Shown one piece after another: positions 15,967 to 24,912 of a stretch of 35,626 bases of DNA. The notes beneath the pieces were generated by a model, which had not been told where the DNA came from, made no database searches, and was given only the letters and a program-made list of their open reading frames with translations. The position numbers and the translations under genes were made by a program. The stretch is from positions 1-35,626 of the forward strand of contig NZ_JADEXE010000036.1 in assembly GCF_015207265.1 (NCBI RefSeq), in the 5' to 3' direction. This stretch comes from Nodosilinea sp. LEGE 07298 (lineage in GTDB: Bacteria; Cyanobacteriota; Cyanobacteriia; Phormidesmidales; Phormidesmidaceae). Position 1 is the stretch's first letter, and every line of letters begins with the position of its first letter.

Positions 15967-17046
15967 CTAGGGAGCAGCAGCCAAAAACCGCAGACTGCTG
16001 TAGAGGTGAAAGGCTGCATCCCAGGATGAGGGTAGCGGTCGCGCCAAATCTACATGGGACTTAAACGGAGGTAGCAACTCAATTAAGTCAAGGGCGCTTT
16101 CGCCGAAGCCGCTAAAGTCGGTGATTGGTCCAGAGATGATGCAGTCTGCAAAGTAAGTCTTCATCGCCTTCCAGGCCGTAGCGGCAATCAGCGGCGAAGG
16201 AAACGCCGCCGCTGGGGGTAAGGGCACAGCATCGCGGTATTTGTAGGTGCGATCGCAAAACCGCAGCACGCACCCCCGCCCGTGCAGGTGCCAGTCGATC
16301 AACTCGCCGTAGTCTTGGGTAGCCTCTTTGCGCTTCAGCTTGCCTCGGGCATCTAGGTCAACTATAGATTCATAGATGGGCAGCTGACCCACCACCCATT
16401 GGGTAATGTCGCTCCAGGTCAACTGAATGGTGCCCTGCTGGCCCGCATCATTCTGGCATATCACCATTAGCTGCGGCTCGATTGACTGAATGGCCTGCAC
16501 CCGGAAGGTAGCTAGTCCCTTAACCTGGGCTGCCGTAGCCCAGCAGGCTGGGGTGCCCTCAGCCTGCAGGCGTTCACAAAAGTACTGTAGTTCTCCCGCT
16601 GGCCCTACTCGCAGCAGCCGCCAATGCTTGCTGGGTAGCCGGGTGCGAGCTGTATAGGCATCGATCTGCATCACTCGGGCCAGGCCCTGGGCTGAGGTCT
16701 CTCGGCGATCGCCCCTTACCGGCGCTAGTGCCAGCACCGCTGCCCCCGTTGCCCCTGGCTGCTGCTTAGCCGCACTGAGATCATGCTCTCGGCGCTGGGC
16801 AAGGCGATCGCGCACCCGCTGCACCCCCTCCCGCGCATTGGCTAGCACCTTGGTATTGGCACTACTTTGTAGCAGCCGAGTATAGGTAATCTGGGCTTTT
16901 TCCAGCTCGTCTTTGGCCTCCCAATACTGCCCCATCACCAGCTTTAGCCAGGGGTCTTGGGGAGCCTTTTGCTGCCACTGCTTAATCAGCTGGGCAGCAT
17001 GGGTCAGCTGCTGAGCCTCCAAGGCGGCAGAAACAAGGTCATACAT
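15967..17046 (-). CDS. TPR-containing cyanobacterial protein of unknown function
   Basis: This 359-residue protein opens with a tetratricopeptide-like helical hairpin region (residues 1-75: LVSAALEAQQLTHAAQLIKQ, then DPWLKLVMGQYWEAKDELEKA). A charged linker leads to a conserved core (about 115-350) containing MQIDAYTARTRLPSKHWRLL, LPIYESIVDLDARGKLKRKE and WDAAFHLYSSLRFLA. I recognise this architecture as widespread in cyanobacteria without a known role; the TPR suggests protein binding. No signal peptide or membrane helix is seen. It starts 52 bases after the stop of the 449-residue gene on the same strand, so the two probably form an operon, with this gene second. Confidence 0.8.
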   Translation of the reverse strand: MYDLVSAALEAQQLTHAAQLIKQWQQKAPQDPWLKLVMGQYWEAKDELEKAQITYTRLLQSSANTKVLANAREGVQRVRDRLAQRREHDLSAAKQQPGATGAAVLALAPVRGDRRETSAQGLARVMQIDAYTARTRLPSKHWRLLRVGPAGELQYFCERLQAEGTPACWATAAQVKGLATFRVQAIQSIEPQLMVICQNDAGQQGTIQLTWSDITQWVVGQLPIYESIVDLDARGKLKRKEATQDYGELIDWHLHGRGCVLRFCDRTYKYRDAVPLPPAAAFPSPLIAATAWKAMKTYFADCIISGPITDFSGFGESALDLIELLPPFKSHVDLARPLPSSWDAAFHLYSSLRFLAAAP

Positions 17047-17098
17047 GAGTGAAGCGATAGAAAGCTATGCCTGCTAAGACTTTAACACCCGTCATCAA

Positions 17099-18448
17099 CT
17101 AGCGGGAGCTAGTGTGGGAGAGATCGACGCTGCCAAAGTTGAGGCTAAGGGCAATATTGATATTTTCAAACATATTGACCAGCCAGGCTACCGTTTCACT
17201 AGAGGCGGTTTCGTAATGGTTAAACAACAGCGAGAAGCGCCGCTCTAGAAAAGGCCTGACCTTTTGGCAAATCAGCAAAATTCGCAAAAGTAGCCCTGTG
17301 GTTTGCACCGGCCCCAGGTTGTTAATGAGGTCAAGGAAGACGTAGTGCTGACGGCCAGCGGAGGGGTCAACCACTAAAAAGTTGAACAGGTTGCTGCACG
17401 TACGTACCCTGAGGAAGTCATCTACAGGTCGGCCATCACTGTCGGAGAAAGTGGATAGGAGATGGTCTTGCAGCATCAATTTGAACTGCCGCTGGCTGTA
17501 GCCAGCATTCACATCGGCGATAATGTAGTCAAACAAGTCTTCTTTAAATTCGCGAAATGAGGCCCCCTGGTTGTGGGTCAGCAAAAAGCGCTGGGCTCCA
17601 TCACGGTAGCTCTGTCCGTGATCGCGACGACGCGCAAATTGCTTCAGCGACGATACCAGCTCCTGGTCATTGAGCAGTGTAGGGTTGTGCACAACCCGCA
17701 GCTTATCGATGTAGTCTGCCTGGCCCTGCTGGTGTAGCCGCCTCTGGCGCACGCGATAGGTCACGTAGTGGGTCAGGTCGACCTCAAACTTGTGTTGGGC
17801 CTCAACCTGCATGTTTCGCACGTACTGCTGGTGCTGCAGGTCGCTATCTTCGGTCACCAGGCAGTGCTCATAGAGGTAGGGGTAGCGGTTGATTAGCGAC
17901 CCCAACGGCACGGCTTCGGCCTGACGGTTGCGGGGCAGCGCCGAGTGGCGCGCCTCAATAATGCAGGCCAAGCGCTTTAGGGCCAGGTACTGCTCGGTAT
18001 CGCGAAAGCCTTCAGTAACCTGGCGCAGACGGCGCACCGAGCGCGATCGCGACAATTCTGAAACTCGGCTATTTGGAACAGTCTCTAGCAGCTCCACCAG
18101 AATCGGGATGGCGGGCTGTAGCTGAGTATTGGTCTGCCAGCGATTGATCAAAATGTGGCAGCAGCGATTGAGGATGAAGCGGAAGTAGTCCTCAATTTCC
18201 TGGTTGGCCAGCAGGCGATCGAGCGCAGCGACTACATCGCGATCGGGATAGCCACAACCATCCAAAAACAGCGCCTGAAACCGATCGATCATGGCATCAG
18301 GAGACTCTACCGCCACACAGGCAAGCAGATGGCTATACAGACGCTGCTCGTCGGCGGTAGTAATTCGATTGTTACAGGTCGCTTTTGTCTTCACAGATTC
18401 ACCGCCCTTGCCCCATCTACAGGTGAGCTTATGCTTGTAGGCCCACAC
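17099..18448 (-). CDS. Conserved cyanobacterial protein of unknown function
   Basis: The frame opens at GTG 18448 (449 residues), but the first 18 residues (WAYKHKLTCRWGKGG...) look non-native. GTG 18394, giving MKTKATCNNRITTADEQRLY (431 residues) and preceded by a purine-rich GGCGGTGA, is a likely true start. The protein is helical and soluble, with segments such as FRFILNRCCHILINRWQ near 100 and DFLRVRTCSNLFNFLVVDPS near 345. It has no catalytic motif I know, no signal peptide and no membrane helix. Similar proteins occur in many cyanobacteria next to the TPR gene that follows here 52 bases downstream, so a joint role is likely. The 550-base region upstream presumably holds its promoter and that of murF, in divergent arrangement. 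Confidence 0.75.
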   Translation of the reverse strand: MWAYKHKLTCRWGKGGESVKTKATCNNRITTADEQRLYSHLLACVAVESPDAMIDRFQALFLDGCGYPDRDVVAALDRLLANQEIEDYFRFILNRCCHILINRWQTNTQLQPAIPILVELLETVPNSRVSELSRSRSVRRLRQVTEGFRDTEQYLALKRLACIIEARHSALPRNRQAEAVPLGSLINRYPYLYEHCLVTEDSDLQHQQYVRNMQVEAQHKFEVDLTHYVTYRVRQRRLHQQGQADYIDKLRVVHNPTLLNDQELVSSLKQFARRRDHGQSYRDGAQRFLLTHNQGASFREFKEDLFDYIIADVNAGYSQRQFKLMLQDHLLSTFSDSDGRPVDDFLRVRTCSNLFNFLVVDPSAGRQHYVFLDLINNLGPVQTTGLLLRILLICQKVRPFLERRFSLLFNHYETASSETVAWLVNMFENINIALSLNFGSVDLSHTSSR

Positions 18449-18998
18449 CGACTGTAGTGAGAAAAATTTTGGGATATAACCAACAGTTAGAGTACGACGT
18501 TGGAAGATGCACGGTTTCGATGGCAGTAACAGTCCCTAAACCTAATTAAAAACCCTATAGACGTTTACCCGCGTCAGTTTTTACACTGGGATGCTGTTCG
18601 AATACCTTCAGACTACTGCGTGAATTTTCTAGTTTCCGAGATTATGTCAGGGGTATTAACAAAATTCCGGTAAAGTTTGCTACCAGACCGTAAGGTAACC
18701 ATAAACTCCGGCCCAATCCGTATTGTCCAGCCGGTAAAACACCTCACTCCATGAGTTCTGCGCTTTAAACCCTAGACTAAGGCCGTACCGCTGGGAAGAG
18801 GGCTCAGTACCATCACCGGCCTCTGTAACGCCTTACAAATCATGGCTGAACCTAAATCGAGGCTTATAACGCCCAATTTTGGGGCAGTTTCCCGAATTTT
18901 TCCCGCCCGAACAGCCTTACAATCAAATTACTTTGGGCCAGACTTTAGTGAAAAACTGGTATGGTGCCATCTTTGCTACAGCACACTAGGCAGAAGCT
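18449..18998. other. Divergent intergenic region upstream of murF
   Basis: About 550 bases, AT-richer than the flanking genes, lie between a minus-strand unknown gene and murF. The segment CCCTAGACTAAGGCCG (18770-18785) resembles one at 15226-15241 upstream of another gene. A short repeat of GGTAAC-like words occurs at 18670-18705. A 65-codon frame from 18842 has no ribosome site and overlaps the murF start, so I do not call it. No known RNA family could be assigned. Confidence 0.4.
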
Positions 18999-20360
18999 AT
19001 GGGTTTTTCGTCGCTAGCTACCCTCGCAGCGGCCATTGAGGCTCCTTTGAATCATGTCCCGCCATTGTTGTGGGGCAATCAAGTATCAAATATCACTACA
19101 GATACGCGAGATCTACGAGAAAATGCGCTGTTTGTAGCGCTTGTGGGCGATCGCTTTGATGGCCACGGATTTGTGGAGCAGGCAATCGCCAATGGAGCGA
19201 TCGCGGCTGTGGTAGCAGAGGGCAAGCAAGTTCCTCACCTGCCTTGTTTGCCGGTGGCCGATACCCTGATCGCCTATCAGGCCCTAGGCCAGTGGTGGCG
19301 CACCCAGCAGACGGCCAGCATTGTAGCCATTACTGGGTCGGTGGGTAAAACGACCACCAAAGAGCTGATTGCTGCCGCCCTCCGTACCCAGGGGCGGGTA
19401 CACAAAACTCAGGCCAACTACAACAACGACATTGGCGTTCCCAAAACCCTGCTACAGCTGCAGCCTGACCACAACTTTGCGGTAGTCGAAATGGGCATGC
19501 GAGGGCCGGGAGAAATTGCTCGCCTAGCCCGCATTGCCGTGCCCGATGTGGCGGTCATCACGAACGTGGGCACCGCCCATATCGGCCGTCTAGGGTCAGA
19601 GCAGGCCATTGCCAATGCCAAATGTGAACTCCTAGCCGAGCTACCCGCTTCGGGAATAGCGGTGCTCAACCACGACAATGCCCGGCTCATGGCTACCGCC
19701 AATCCGATGTGGGCCGGTCGCACGATCACCTTTGGACTGGAGGGTGGAGACGTTCAGGGCCACCTACTCGACAGTGAGACCATGGAGGTGCAGGGGGTGA
19801 AGCTACCCCTACCCCTGCCTGGTCGCCACAATGCTCTCAACTTACTGGCCGCGATCGCCGTTATGCAAGCCCTTGACCTCGACTGGCAAGGGCTGAGCGC
19901 CGGACTGACGGTCGATTTGCCCAGCGGTCGCGCCCGTCGGGTGGTGCTGCCCAATGACGTGGTGCTGCTCGATGAAACCTACAACGCCGGGATCGAGTCG
20001 ATGACCGCCGCCATTCACCTGCTGGCTGAAACCCCAGGCCAGCGACGCATTGCCGTGCTGGGCACCATGAAAGAGCTGGGAGAGCAATCGGTAACGCTGC
20101 ATTGCCAGGTTGGCCGAGTAGTCAACCAGCTCGGGCTAGATCGCCTGCTGATCTTGGCCGATCCTGAGGAGGCGGTAGCTCTAGCTGAAGCGGCTAATGG
20201 GGTTGAAGCCACTATCTTTGACAACCACAGCAGCTTATCTCAGCACCTGATAGCGATGCTGGAACCAGGCGATCGCGTGTTGCTCAAGGCGTCGCGATCG
20301 GTCGCCCTAGACCAGGTCGTCGATCAGCTGATCAAAGCCTTTGATACGTCAGCGCAATAG
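18999..20360 (+). CDS. murF: UDP-MurNAc-tripeptide--D-Ala-D-Ala ligase
   Basis: MurF adds D-alanyl-D-alanine to UDP-MurNAc-tripeptide with ATP hydrolysis, the last cytoplasmic step of peptidoglycan precursor synthesis. The 453 residues cover the three Mur-ligase domains. The N-terminal uridine-binding part contains VSNITTDTRDLRENALFVAL (29-48). The ATPase P-loop is ITGSVGKTTTKE (111-122), followed by NYNNDIGVP (140-148), EMGMRGPGEIA (164-174) and AKCE with Lys208, the probable carbamylated lysine. The C-terminal domain has LDETYNAGIESM, typical of MurF rather than MurC, D or E. ATG 18999 is preceded by only a weak AGGCAGAAG site. The gene stands alone and converges on the DUF3086 gene with a 22-base gap. 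Confidence 0.96.
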   Translation: MGFSSLATLAAAIEAPLNHVPPLLWGNQVSNITTDTRDLRENALFVALVGDRFDGHGFVEQAIANGAIAAVVAEGKQVPHLPCLPVADTLIAYQALGQWWRTQQTASIVAITGSVGKTTTKELIAAALRTQGRVHKTQANYNNDIGVPKTLLQLQPDHNFAVVEMGMRGPGEIARLARIAVPDVAVITNVGTAHIGRLGSEQAIANAKCELLAELPASGIAVLNHDNARLMATANPMWAGRTITFGLEGGDVQGHLLDSETMEVQGVKLPLPLPGRHNALNLLAAIAVMQALDLDWQGLSAGLTVDLPSGRARRVVLPNDVVLLDETYNAGIESMTAAIHLLAETPGQRRIAVLGTMKELGEQSVTLHCQVGRVVNQLGLDRLLILADPEEAVALAEAANGVEATIFDNHSSLSQHLIAMLEPGDRVLLKASRSVALDQVVDQLIKAFDTSAQ

Positions 20361-20382
20361 CCTTGCAGGCCTTGAGCAAACC

Positions 20383-21537
20383 TTAGTAGTAGTCGTACTC
20401 AGTTGCCGGATTCATGGGATCGGGGGCAAAGGCCAGCCATAGCGGAAACTGTAGCAGCGCTAGGCTAATGACTGACTCGGCCTCGTCGACAACGATAAAG
20501 GGCAAGCCATTGTCGGCGGTAATGCGATCGGCCCGCTGGGCCAGGGGTTCTGGCGCATCGAATAGCATTACCCCCTGGCCAGTGCCAAAGTCGGCCCGAG
20601 AGATGCCTAGACAGTCTTGCAAGCCTCGTCGCCATTCGCCCAGCCGCTCGGGGCTATTGGAGAGTACCAACGTGCGCAGACGATTGCCGTAGAGGGCATA
20701 GAGGATTGACAGTGCTGCCGAGGCCACCAGCACGTTTTGTAGGCGACTGCCCATACTCTTAACAGCCCCACGACCACCCTGGGCAAAAAACCAGTTTGAA
20801 ACCCGCTCAGCATGAATGGGTTCAAACGTGCGGCGCAGCTGCCACAGAGGACCGTAGTAGTCGGGTCGCATCCGGTACTGGTCGAGCAGGCTGCGAATGC
20901 GCTCGGTTTGATCTTGAAAGGCGTTGGAGGCAAAGGCTGGCTGGGGGGAGTCAGCCTCGGCAACAGCCCGGCGGGAGGAAGACGGACGATTCACAGTGCG
21001 TTCCGCCCCGGCATTACCTCTATCATCACCCTCCGATGCCACCCTGGAACGCGTTGACGGGGACAGGTCAAGCTGCTCTGCTGCCACGGCCAAATCTTGC
21101 AGACTGCCTACCAGATAATCTTTAAAGCCCTGTACCCGCACGGCTAAATCTTGAGAAGATCCAGCAAAGGTGGTGCGCATTTCAGTCTGAATCCGCTCTT
21201 GACGGCGCTCTAGAGCTTCGATGTCTTTTTGTAGGGAACGTTTGCGCTGCTCTAGCTCGGCTGTGCCCTGCTGCACCATACGGCCAATATCGGTCTGAAT
21301 TTTTTGAACCTGGTCTTGGGTGAGCCGGTTGTAGGCCAATTGCAAATCGGCAATACTGCGCTTCAGTTCAGTTTCCTGCTGGCGTAGGGCGTCAATCCGA
21401 GTACTCCAGTCTGACTTGAGACCAGCCGAGTCAGCAGACCCTAAGCTAGAACCAGCACCGGGGCCACCTTTGCCACCAACACTGTCTGATTCTAAACTTG
21501 ATTGTGATAGCTCCTCTGCAGCCATAGCGGTTCCCAT
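20383..21537 (-). CDS. DUF3086 family coiled-coil protein
   Basis: This 384-residue cyanobacterial protein has an acidic N-terminus, a long coiled coil at about 45-120 (DALRQQETELKRSIADLQ, later LEQRKRSLQKDIEALERRQE), a variable Ser/Arg-rich linker, and a conserved C-terminal globular domain (about 215-384) starting RIRSLLDQYRMRPDYYGPLW. No enzyme motif is visible. Initiation may be at the second ATG, 21525 (MAAEELS), which has GGGA six bases upstream; the first ATG has GAGG too close. It is the last gene of the mlaE-DUF3119-DUF3086 set, 67 bases after DUF3119. The context suggests a role with the lipid ABC transporter, but this is inference only. Family assignment is from the distinctive coiled-coil and C-terminal sequences. 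Confidence 0.82.
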   Translation of the reverse strand: MGTAMAAEELSQSSLESDSVGGKGGPGAGSSLGSADSAGLKSDWSTRIDALRQQETELKRSIADLQLAYNRLTQDQVQKIQTDIGRMVQQGTAELEQRKRSLQKDIEALERRQERIQTEMRTTFAGSSQDLAVRVQGFKDYLVGSLQDLAVAAEQLDLSPSTRSRVASEGDDRGNAGAERTVNRPSSSRRAVAEADSPQPAFASNAFQDQTERIRSLLDQYRMRPDYYGPLWQLRRTFEPIHAERVSNWFFAQGGRGAVKSMGSRLQNVLVASAALSILYALYGNRLRTLVLSNSPERLGEWRRGLQDCLGISRADFGTGQGVMLFDAPEPLAQRADRITADNGLPFIVVDEAESVISLALLQFPLWLAFAPDPMNPATEYDYY

Positions 21538-21604
21538 AGACCTCGATGTCAGCCTATCAGATGAAAGCCAGGTTCGCCTTCAGCAGCCCACTACTCTGCT
21601 CCCA

Positions 21605-21994
21605 CTACTCTGGCTCTTTAGCCGCTGCACAGTGAGTCTCCAAACAGGTCCGCAGTTCGCTAGGACTAAATAGCACCGGCAAAAAGTGAATACTGTTGAC
21701 CTCACGAAAGTAAAACAGCACCGGCACAGGATTCCAAAAAATTTCCCAGTGCTGCCAGTCAGCGTAGGGGAAGTGGCGAATGACGGTGTCGCGCCGATAG
21801 ACATCGAGGGCGCTGTCAGTAAAGCGCAGCGTCAGGGTAAGGGTCTGCACCAACAAAAACAGGCCAAACAAGCCTACTACCGCTCCTAGCCACAGCTTGA
21901 TCAGCGCCAGCGGAATCGCCAACCCCATTACGGCTAAGGGAATACGATAGCTGCGGGGCAACTCGGTGTAGGTTGTTGCTGAGGTAGATGTCAC
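21605..21994 (-). CDS. DUF3119 family small membrane protein
   Basis: The product has 129 residues with two adjacent hydrophobic helices at about 20-56 (IPLAVMGLAIPLALIKLWLG, then VVGLFGLFLLVQTLTLTL). A soluble C-terminal part resembles a small beta domain (ALDVYRRDTVIRHFPYADWQ, then WNPVPVLFYFREVNSIHFLP). The build matches DUF3119, found in cyanobacteria and plastid-bearing organisms, function unknown. It lies 81 bases after the mlaE-type permease gene and 67 bases before DUF3086, all on the minus strand, so co-transcription is likely. A partner role in lipid transport is suggested by position only. Confidence 0.82.
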   Translation of the reverse strand: MTSTSATTYTELPRSYRIPLAVMGLAIPLALIKLWLGAVVGLFGLFLLVQTLTLTLRFTDSALDVYRRDTVIRHFPYADWQHWEIFWNPVPVLFYFREVNSIHFLPVLFSPSELRTCLETHCAAAKEPE

Positions 21995-22075
21995 GGCTCA
22001 CAAAAACGATGGGACTACTTGAAGTATAAAAGCGTCAGGCCGAACGATATCGGGTTCCTAGAGCAGCTGCGATCG

Positions 22076-22873
22076 CTAAAAGTTGCTGATGACCGCGCTG
22101 CCGGTGCCCTGGAACATGAGCCAGGAGAGAAAAAAGTTGCTGATAAAGATAGCCAGTAAGGCGGTCACTACGGCAGTAGTCGTCGATTGCCCCACCCCCT
22201 TAGCACCACCCGTCGTAGTTAACCCCCAGCTAGTGCCGATGACAGCGATTAAAATGCCGAAGAAAAACGCCTTAATCAGGGAACTGACCAGATCCCAAAT
22301 GGACAGAAAATTTTTGGCAGAATCCAAAAAGACGTTGACCGGAATATCGTACTGGTTGGTGGCAATCAGCAGCCCGCCGGTCATGCCAGTAATAAAAGAC
22401 AAAACATTGAGCAGCGGCAGCATAAGCGCGCAGGCGATCACCCGTGGAATGACTAGGTAGTCAATGGGGTCGGTTTTGAGAATTTGCAGAGCATCGATTT
22501 GCTCTGTAACGCGCATGGTGCCGATTTCAGCCGCAAAAGCTGACCCTACCCGCCCAGCAATAATGACCGCCGTTAGTACAGGCCCTAGCTCGCGAGCTAG
22601 GGTAAGGGCGAGAACACCACCTACCGCTGTCCCGGCCCCAAAGCTGAGAAATTCTCGTGTTACCTGGATCGTAAATACCATGCCCACAAAGGCAGCGGTA
22701 ATCAGGGCAATCAGCAAGGACTCTGGCCCCACGGCCGCCATCTGATCTAGAGTATTGCGCCGATGTATGGGACGAGAGATCAGGTGAATAACGATCTGGC
22801 CCGACAAGAAGGTTGCGGCTAGGGCTCGTCGGCCCCACTGCCTCAGATTTGAGCCATCCACCGCCTGTGTCAA
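22076..22873 (-). CDS. MlaE-family lipid ABC transporter permease
   Basis: This 265-residue permease has about five membrane helices and the MlaE/TGD1 signature region ARELGPVLTAVIIAGRVGSA followed by FAAEIGTMRVTEQIDAL (93-129). MlaE proteins form the membrane core of ABC systems that move phospholipids between inner and outer membrane; the plastid homologue TGD1 imports lipids into chloroplasts. The matching ATPase (MlaF) and MCE substrate-binding subunit (MlaD) are not in this window, so they are presumably encoded elsewhere, as is common in cyanobacteria. The start is TTG 22873, preceded by a GGGGG-containing ribosome site about seven bases upstream; GTG 22861 is an alternative. It heads a probable operon with DUF3119 and DUF3086. 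Confidence 0.93.
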   Translation of the reverse strand: MTQAVDGSNLRQWGRRALAATFLSGQIVIHLISRPIHRRNTLDQMAAVGPESLLIALITAAFVGMVFTIQVTREFLSFGAGTAVGGVLALTLARELGPVLTAVIIAGRVGSAFAAEIGTMRVTEQIDALQILKTDPIDYLVIPRVIACALMLPLLNVLSFITGMTGGLLIATNQYDIPVNVFLDSAKNFLSIWDLVSSLIKAFFFGILIAVIGTSWGLTTTGGAKGVGQSTTTAVVTALLAIFISNFFLSWLMFQGTGSAVISNF

Positions 22874-23216
22874 AGCCTGCCCCCTTTGTGTAACTGAATA
22901 ATGCCAGATTGATGATGGCTGCCAGTCTGAGCCAGACCTGCCCTAACCTGCATCCTTTGGAAGTATGTTGTAACGATTAGGAGAATGAAAAGCGCGATCG
23001 CCCAATTCGTTGATCAGTGTGTTGCTCTTGCAGGTTCGTAGACGAATCTCTAAGGGCACTCTACCCAGGATTTGAGGCTTTGACAACTGTCCCGAGCTGG
23101 GTCAGGGCTTACTCCTTGGCACCATGATGTCTAGTGGTCATTGTTCATAAGACTCAATTATCCTGAAGGTCGGAGTCTAATCCATCTGGTCTAATCCATT
23201 TGTTTGAGTGCAGCTT
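22874..23216. other. Divergent intergenic region, mlaE and M16
   Basis: About 340 bases carry the promoters of the MlaE operon (minus) and the M16 peptidase pair (plus). One HIP1-containing site (GCGCGATCGC) occurs near 22992. The repeated word TCTAATCCAT near 23175-23200 sits just before the M16 start. I see no RNA gene or clear promoter boxes. Confidence 0.4.
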
Positions 23217-24800
23217 ATGAATGCAAAACTGCCAACGGTTCGAGGTGTTTGGGCGGGGTTAAGCCGCCTGCGCCCAGCCTTAGTAGGCCTGGTGGCTCTG
23301 GTGGCTCTCTGGCTGTGGTGGCCAATGGCTCCAGCGGCGGCGCGTGAGCCGGTCCAAACCACTCAGTCCATTCAGCCCTATTTAGATCGAGTGGCCGAGG
23401 CAGTAACCGAATTTACTCTCGACAACGGCATGAAGTTCATTGTGCTGGAGCGACACCAGGCTCCGGTGGTGTCGTTCATGATTCACGCCAATGTGGGCGC
23501 GGTGGATGAAACCGACGGCAAGACCGGGGTGGCCCACTACCTGGAGCACTTGGCCTTTAAGGGCACCAGCCGCATCGGCACCAAAAACTTTGCCGCTGAA
23601 CAGGCAATATTCACCCAGCTCGATGACGTATTCAACGATTTTTTAGCGGCTCAAGCCGCAGGCGACACGGCCCAAGCCGCTGAACTACAGGCGAAGATGG
23701 TAGCCCTGCAGAAGGAGGCAGCCAGCTTTGTCGAGCAAAACCAGTATGGCCAGATTGTCCAGCAGGCTGGGGGAGTGGGCCTCAATGCCACCACCTCCGC
23801 CGATGAAACCCGCTATTTTTACAGCCTGCCCGCCAACAAGCTAGAGCTGTGGATGTCGCTGGAGTCAGAGCGATTTTTAGACCCGGTCTTTCGAGAATTT
23901 TACGAAGAGAAGGATGTCATTCTTGAAGAACGCCGCATGCGGGTCGACAATTCGCCCATTGGCACCATGATTGAGCGGTTCTTAGAAGAGGCTTTTGTTA
24001 GTCACCCCTACCGCCGCCCGGTGATTGGCTACCAAGACGACCTATTTGTCGCCACTCGTGATGATATCCAAACGTTTTACGACACCTACTACGGCCCTGC
24101 CAATCTGACCGTGGCAGTGGTAGGCGATGTTGACCCAACCGAGGTGCGGAGGCTAGCAGAGGTCTACTTTGGCCGCTATACGGCTAGGGCGGTGCCGCCT
24201 GAACCGACTATTAACGAGCCGCCCCAGACAGCTCCTAGGGAATTTTCTCTGGCGCTGCCCTCTGAGCCCTGGTACTTAGAGGGATACCACCGCCCTAGCC
24301 TGAATCATCCCGACCACATGATCTACGGCATGATTGAGAGCCTGCTGGTGGGGGGGCGCACCTCCAGGCTTTATAAGACGGTGGTAGACAACGCTCAAGT
24401 GGCCCTAGACATCGGTAGTTTGAATGGGTTTCCGGGCGATCGCTACGACAATATCTTTTTGATCTATGGCCTGACCGCCCCTGGCCATACCCCCGAGGAG
24501 ATTGGGTCACTGTTTGCCCAGGAGCTAGAGCGGCTGAAGCAGGAGCCAGTCGGCTTAGAAGAACTGGCTCGGGTCAAAACCCAGGCCCGCGCAGGGCTAC
24601 TGCAAAGCCTAGACTCTAACGGAGGCATGGCCTCGCTGCTGGCCGAGTACCAGGCCAAAACCGGCGACTGGCGCAACATATTCAACAACCTTGAGACCAT
24701 TGAGGCGGTTTCGGCGGCGGATATTCAGCGGGTGGCACAGAGCCTTTTTCGCGCTGAGAACCGCACCGTGGGCAAGCTGGTGCAGTCCCCCGCTGAGTAG
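23217..24800 (+). CDS. M16 family zinc peptidase, catalytic subunit, secreted
   Basis: The frame begins at GTG 23208; I chose ATG 23217, giving 527 residues. The N-terminus has a signal or anchor helix (ALVGLVALVALWLWWPMAPA, ending AAA at about 40-42). The inverted zinc motif HYLEH is at 107-111 (His107, Glu110, His111), with the distal glutamate in ILEERRM near 237-238. The spacing is about 50 residues longer than classical M16 because of a helical insertion (about 130-180, LDDVFNDFLAAQ to KEAASFVEQN), a known subtype. A second M16 half follows (about 260-520). It probably degrades peptides in the periplasm. The next gene is a non-catalytic M16 paralogue 109-112 bases downstream, and the two likely form a heterodimer as in other M16B pairs. 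Confidence 0.93.
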   Translation: MNAKLPTVRGVWAGLSRLRPALVGLVALVALWLWWPMAPAAAREPVQTTQSIQPYLDRVAEAVTEFTLDNGMKFIVLERHQAPVVSFMIHANVGAVDETDGKTGVAHYLEHLAFKGTSRIGTKNFAAEQAIFTQLDDVFNDFLAAQAAGDTAQAAELQAKMVALQKEAASFVEQNQYGQIVQQAGGVGLNATTSADETRYFYSLPANKLELWMSLESERFLDPVFREFYEEKDVILEERRMRVDNSPIGTMIERFLEEAFVSHPYRRPVIGYQDDLFVATRDDIQTFYDTYYGPANLTVAVVGDVDPTEVRRLAEVYFGRYTARAVPPEPTINEPPQTAPREFSLALPSEPWYLEGYHRPSLNHPDHMIYGMIESLLVGGRTSRLYKTVVDNAQVALDIGSLNGFPGDRYDNIFLIYGLTAPGHTPEEIGSLFAQELERLKQEPVGLEELARVKTQARAGLLQSLDSNGGMASLLAEYQAKTGDWRNIFNNLETIEAVSAADIQRVAQSLFRAENRTVGKLVQSPAE

Positions 24801-24912
24801 ATCGAGGGGCCGACGAACTGACAATCGTGATCCACCGCCAGAGTGATGAGTTGCCAGAACAGGCTCCCCAAAGTATTCACCTTTCAGACCTACGGTATTG
24901 GAACGCACAGTG

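Noticed and set aside
18842-19039. 65-codon plus-strand frame before murF
   Set aside because: No Shine-Dalgarno, composition unlike neighbours, overlaps the murF start in another frame.
22985-23041. Tiny 18-codon frame after AGGAG
   Set aside because: The ribosome site is only one base from the ATG, and the peptide is too short to support without expression or conservation data.
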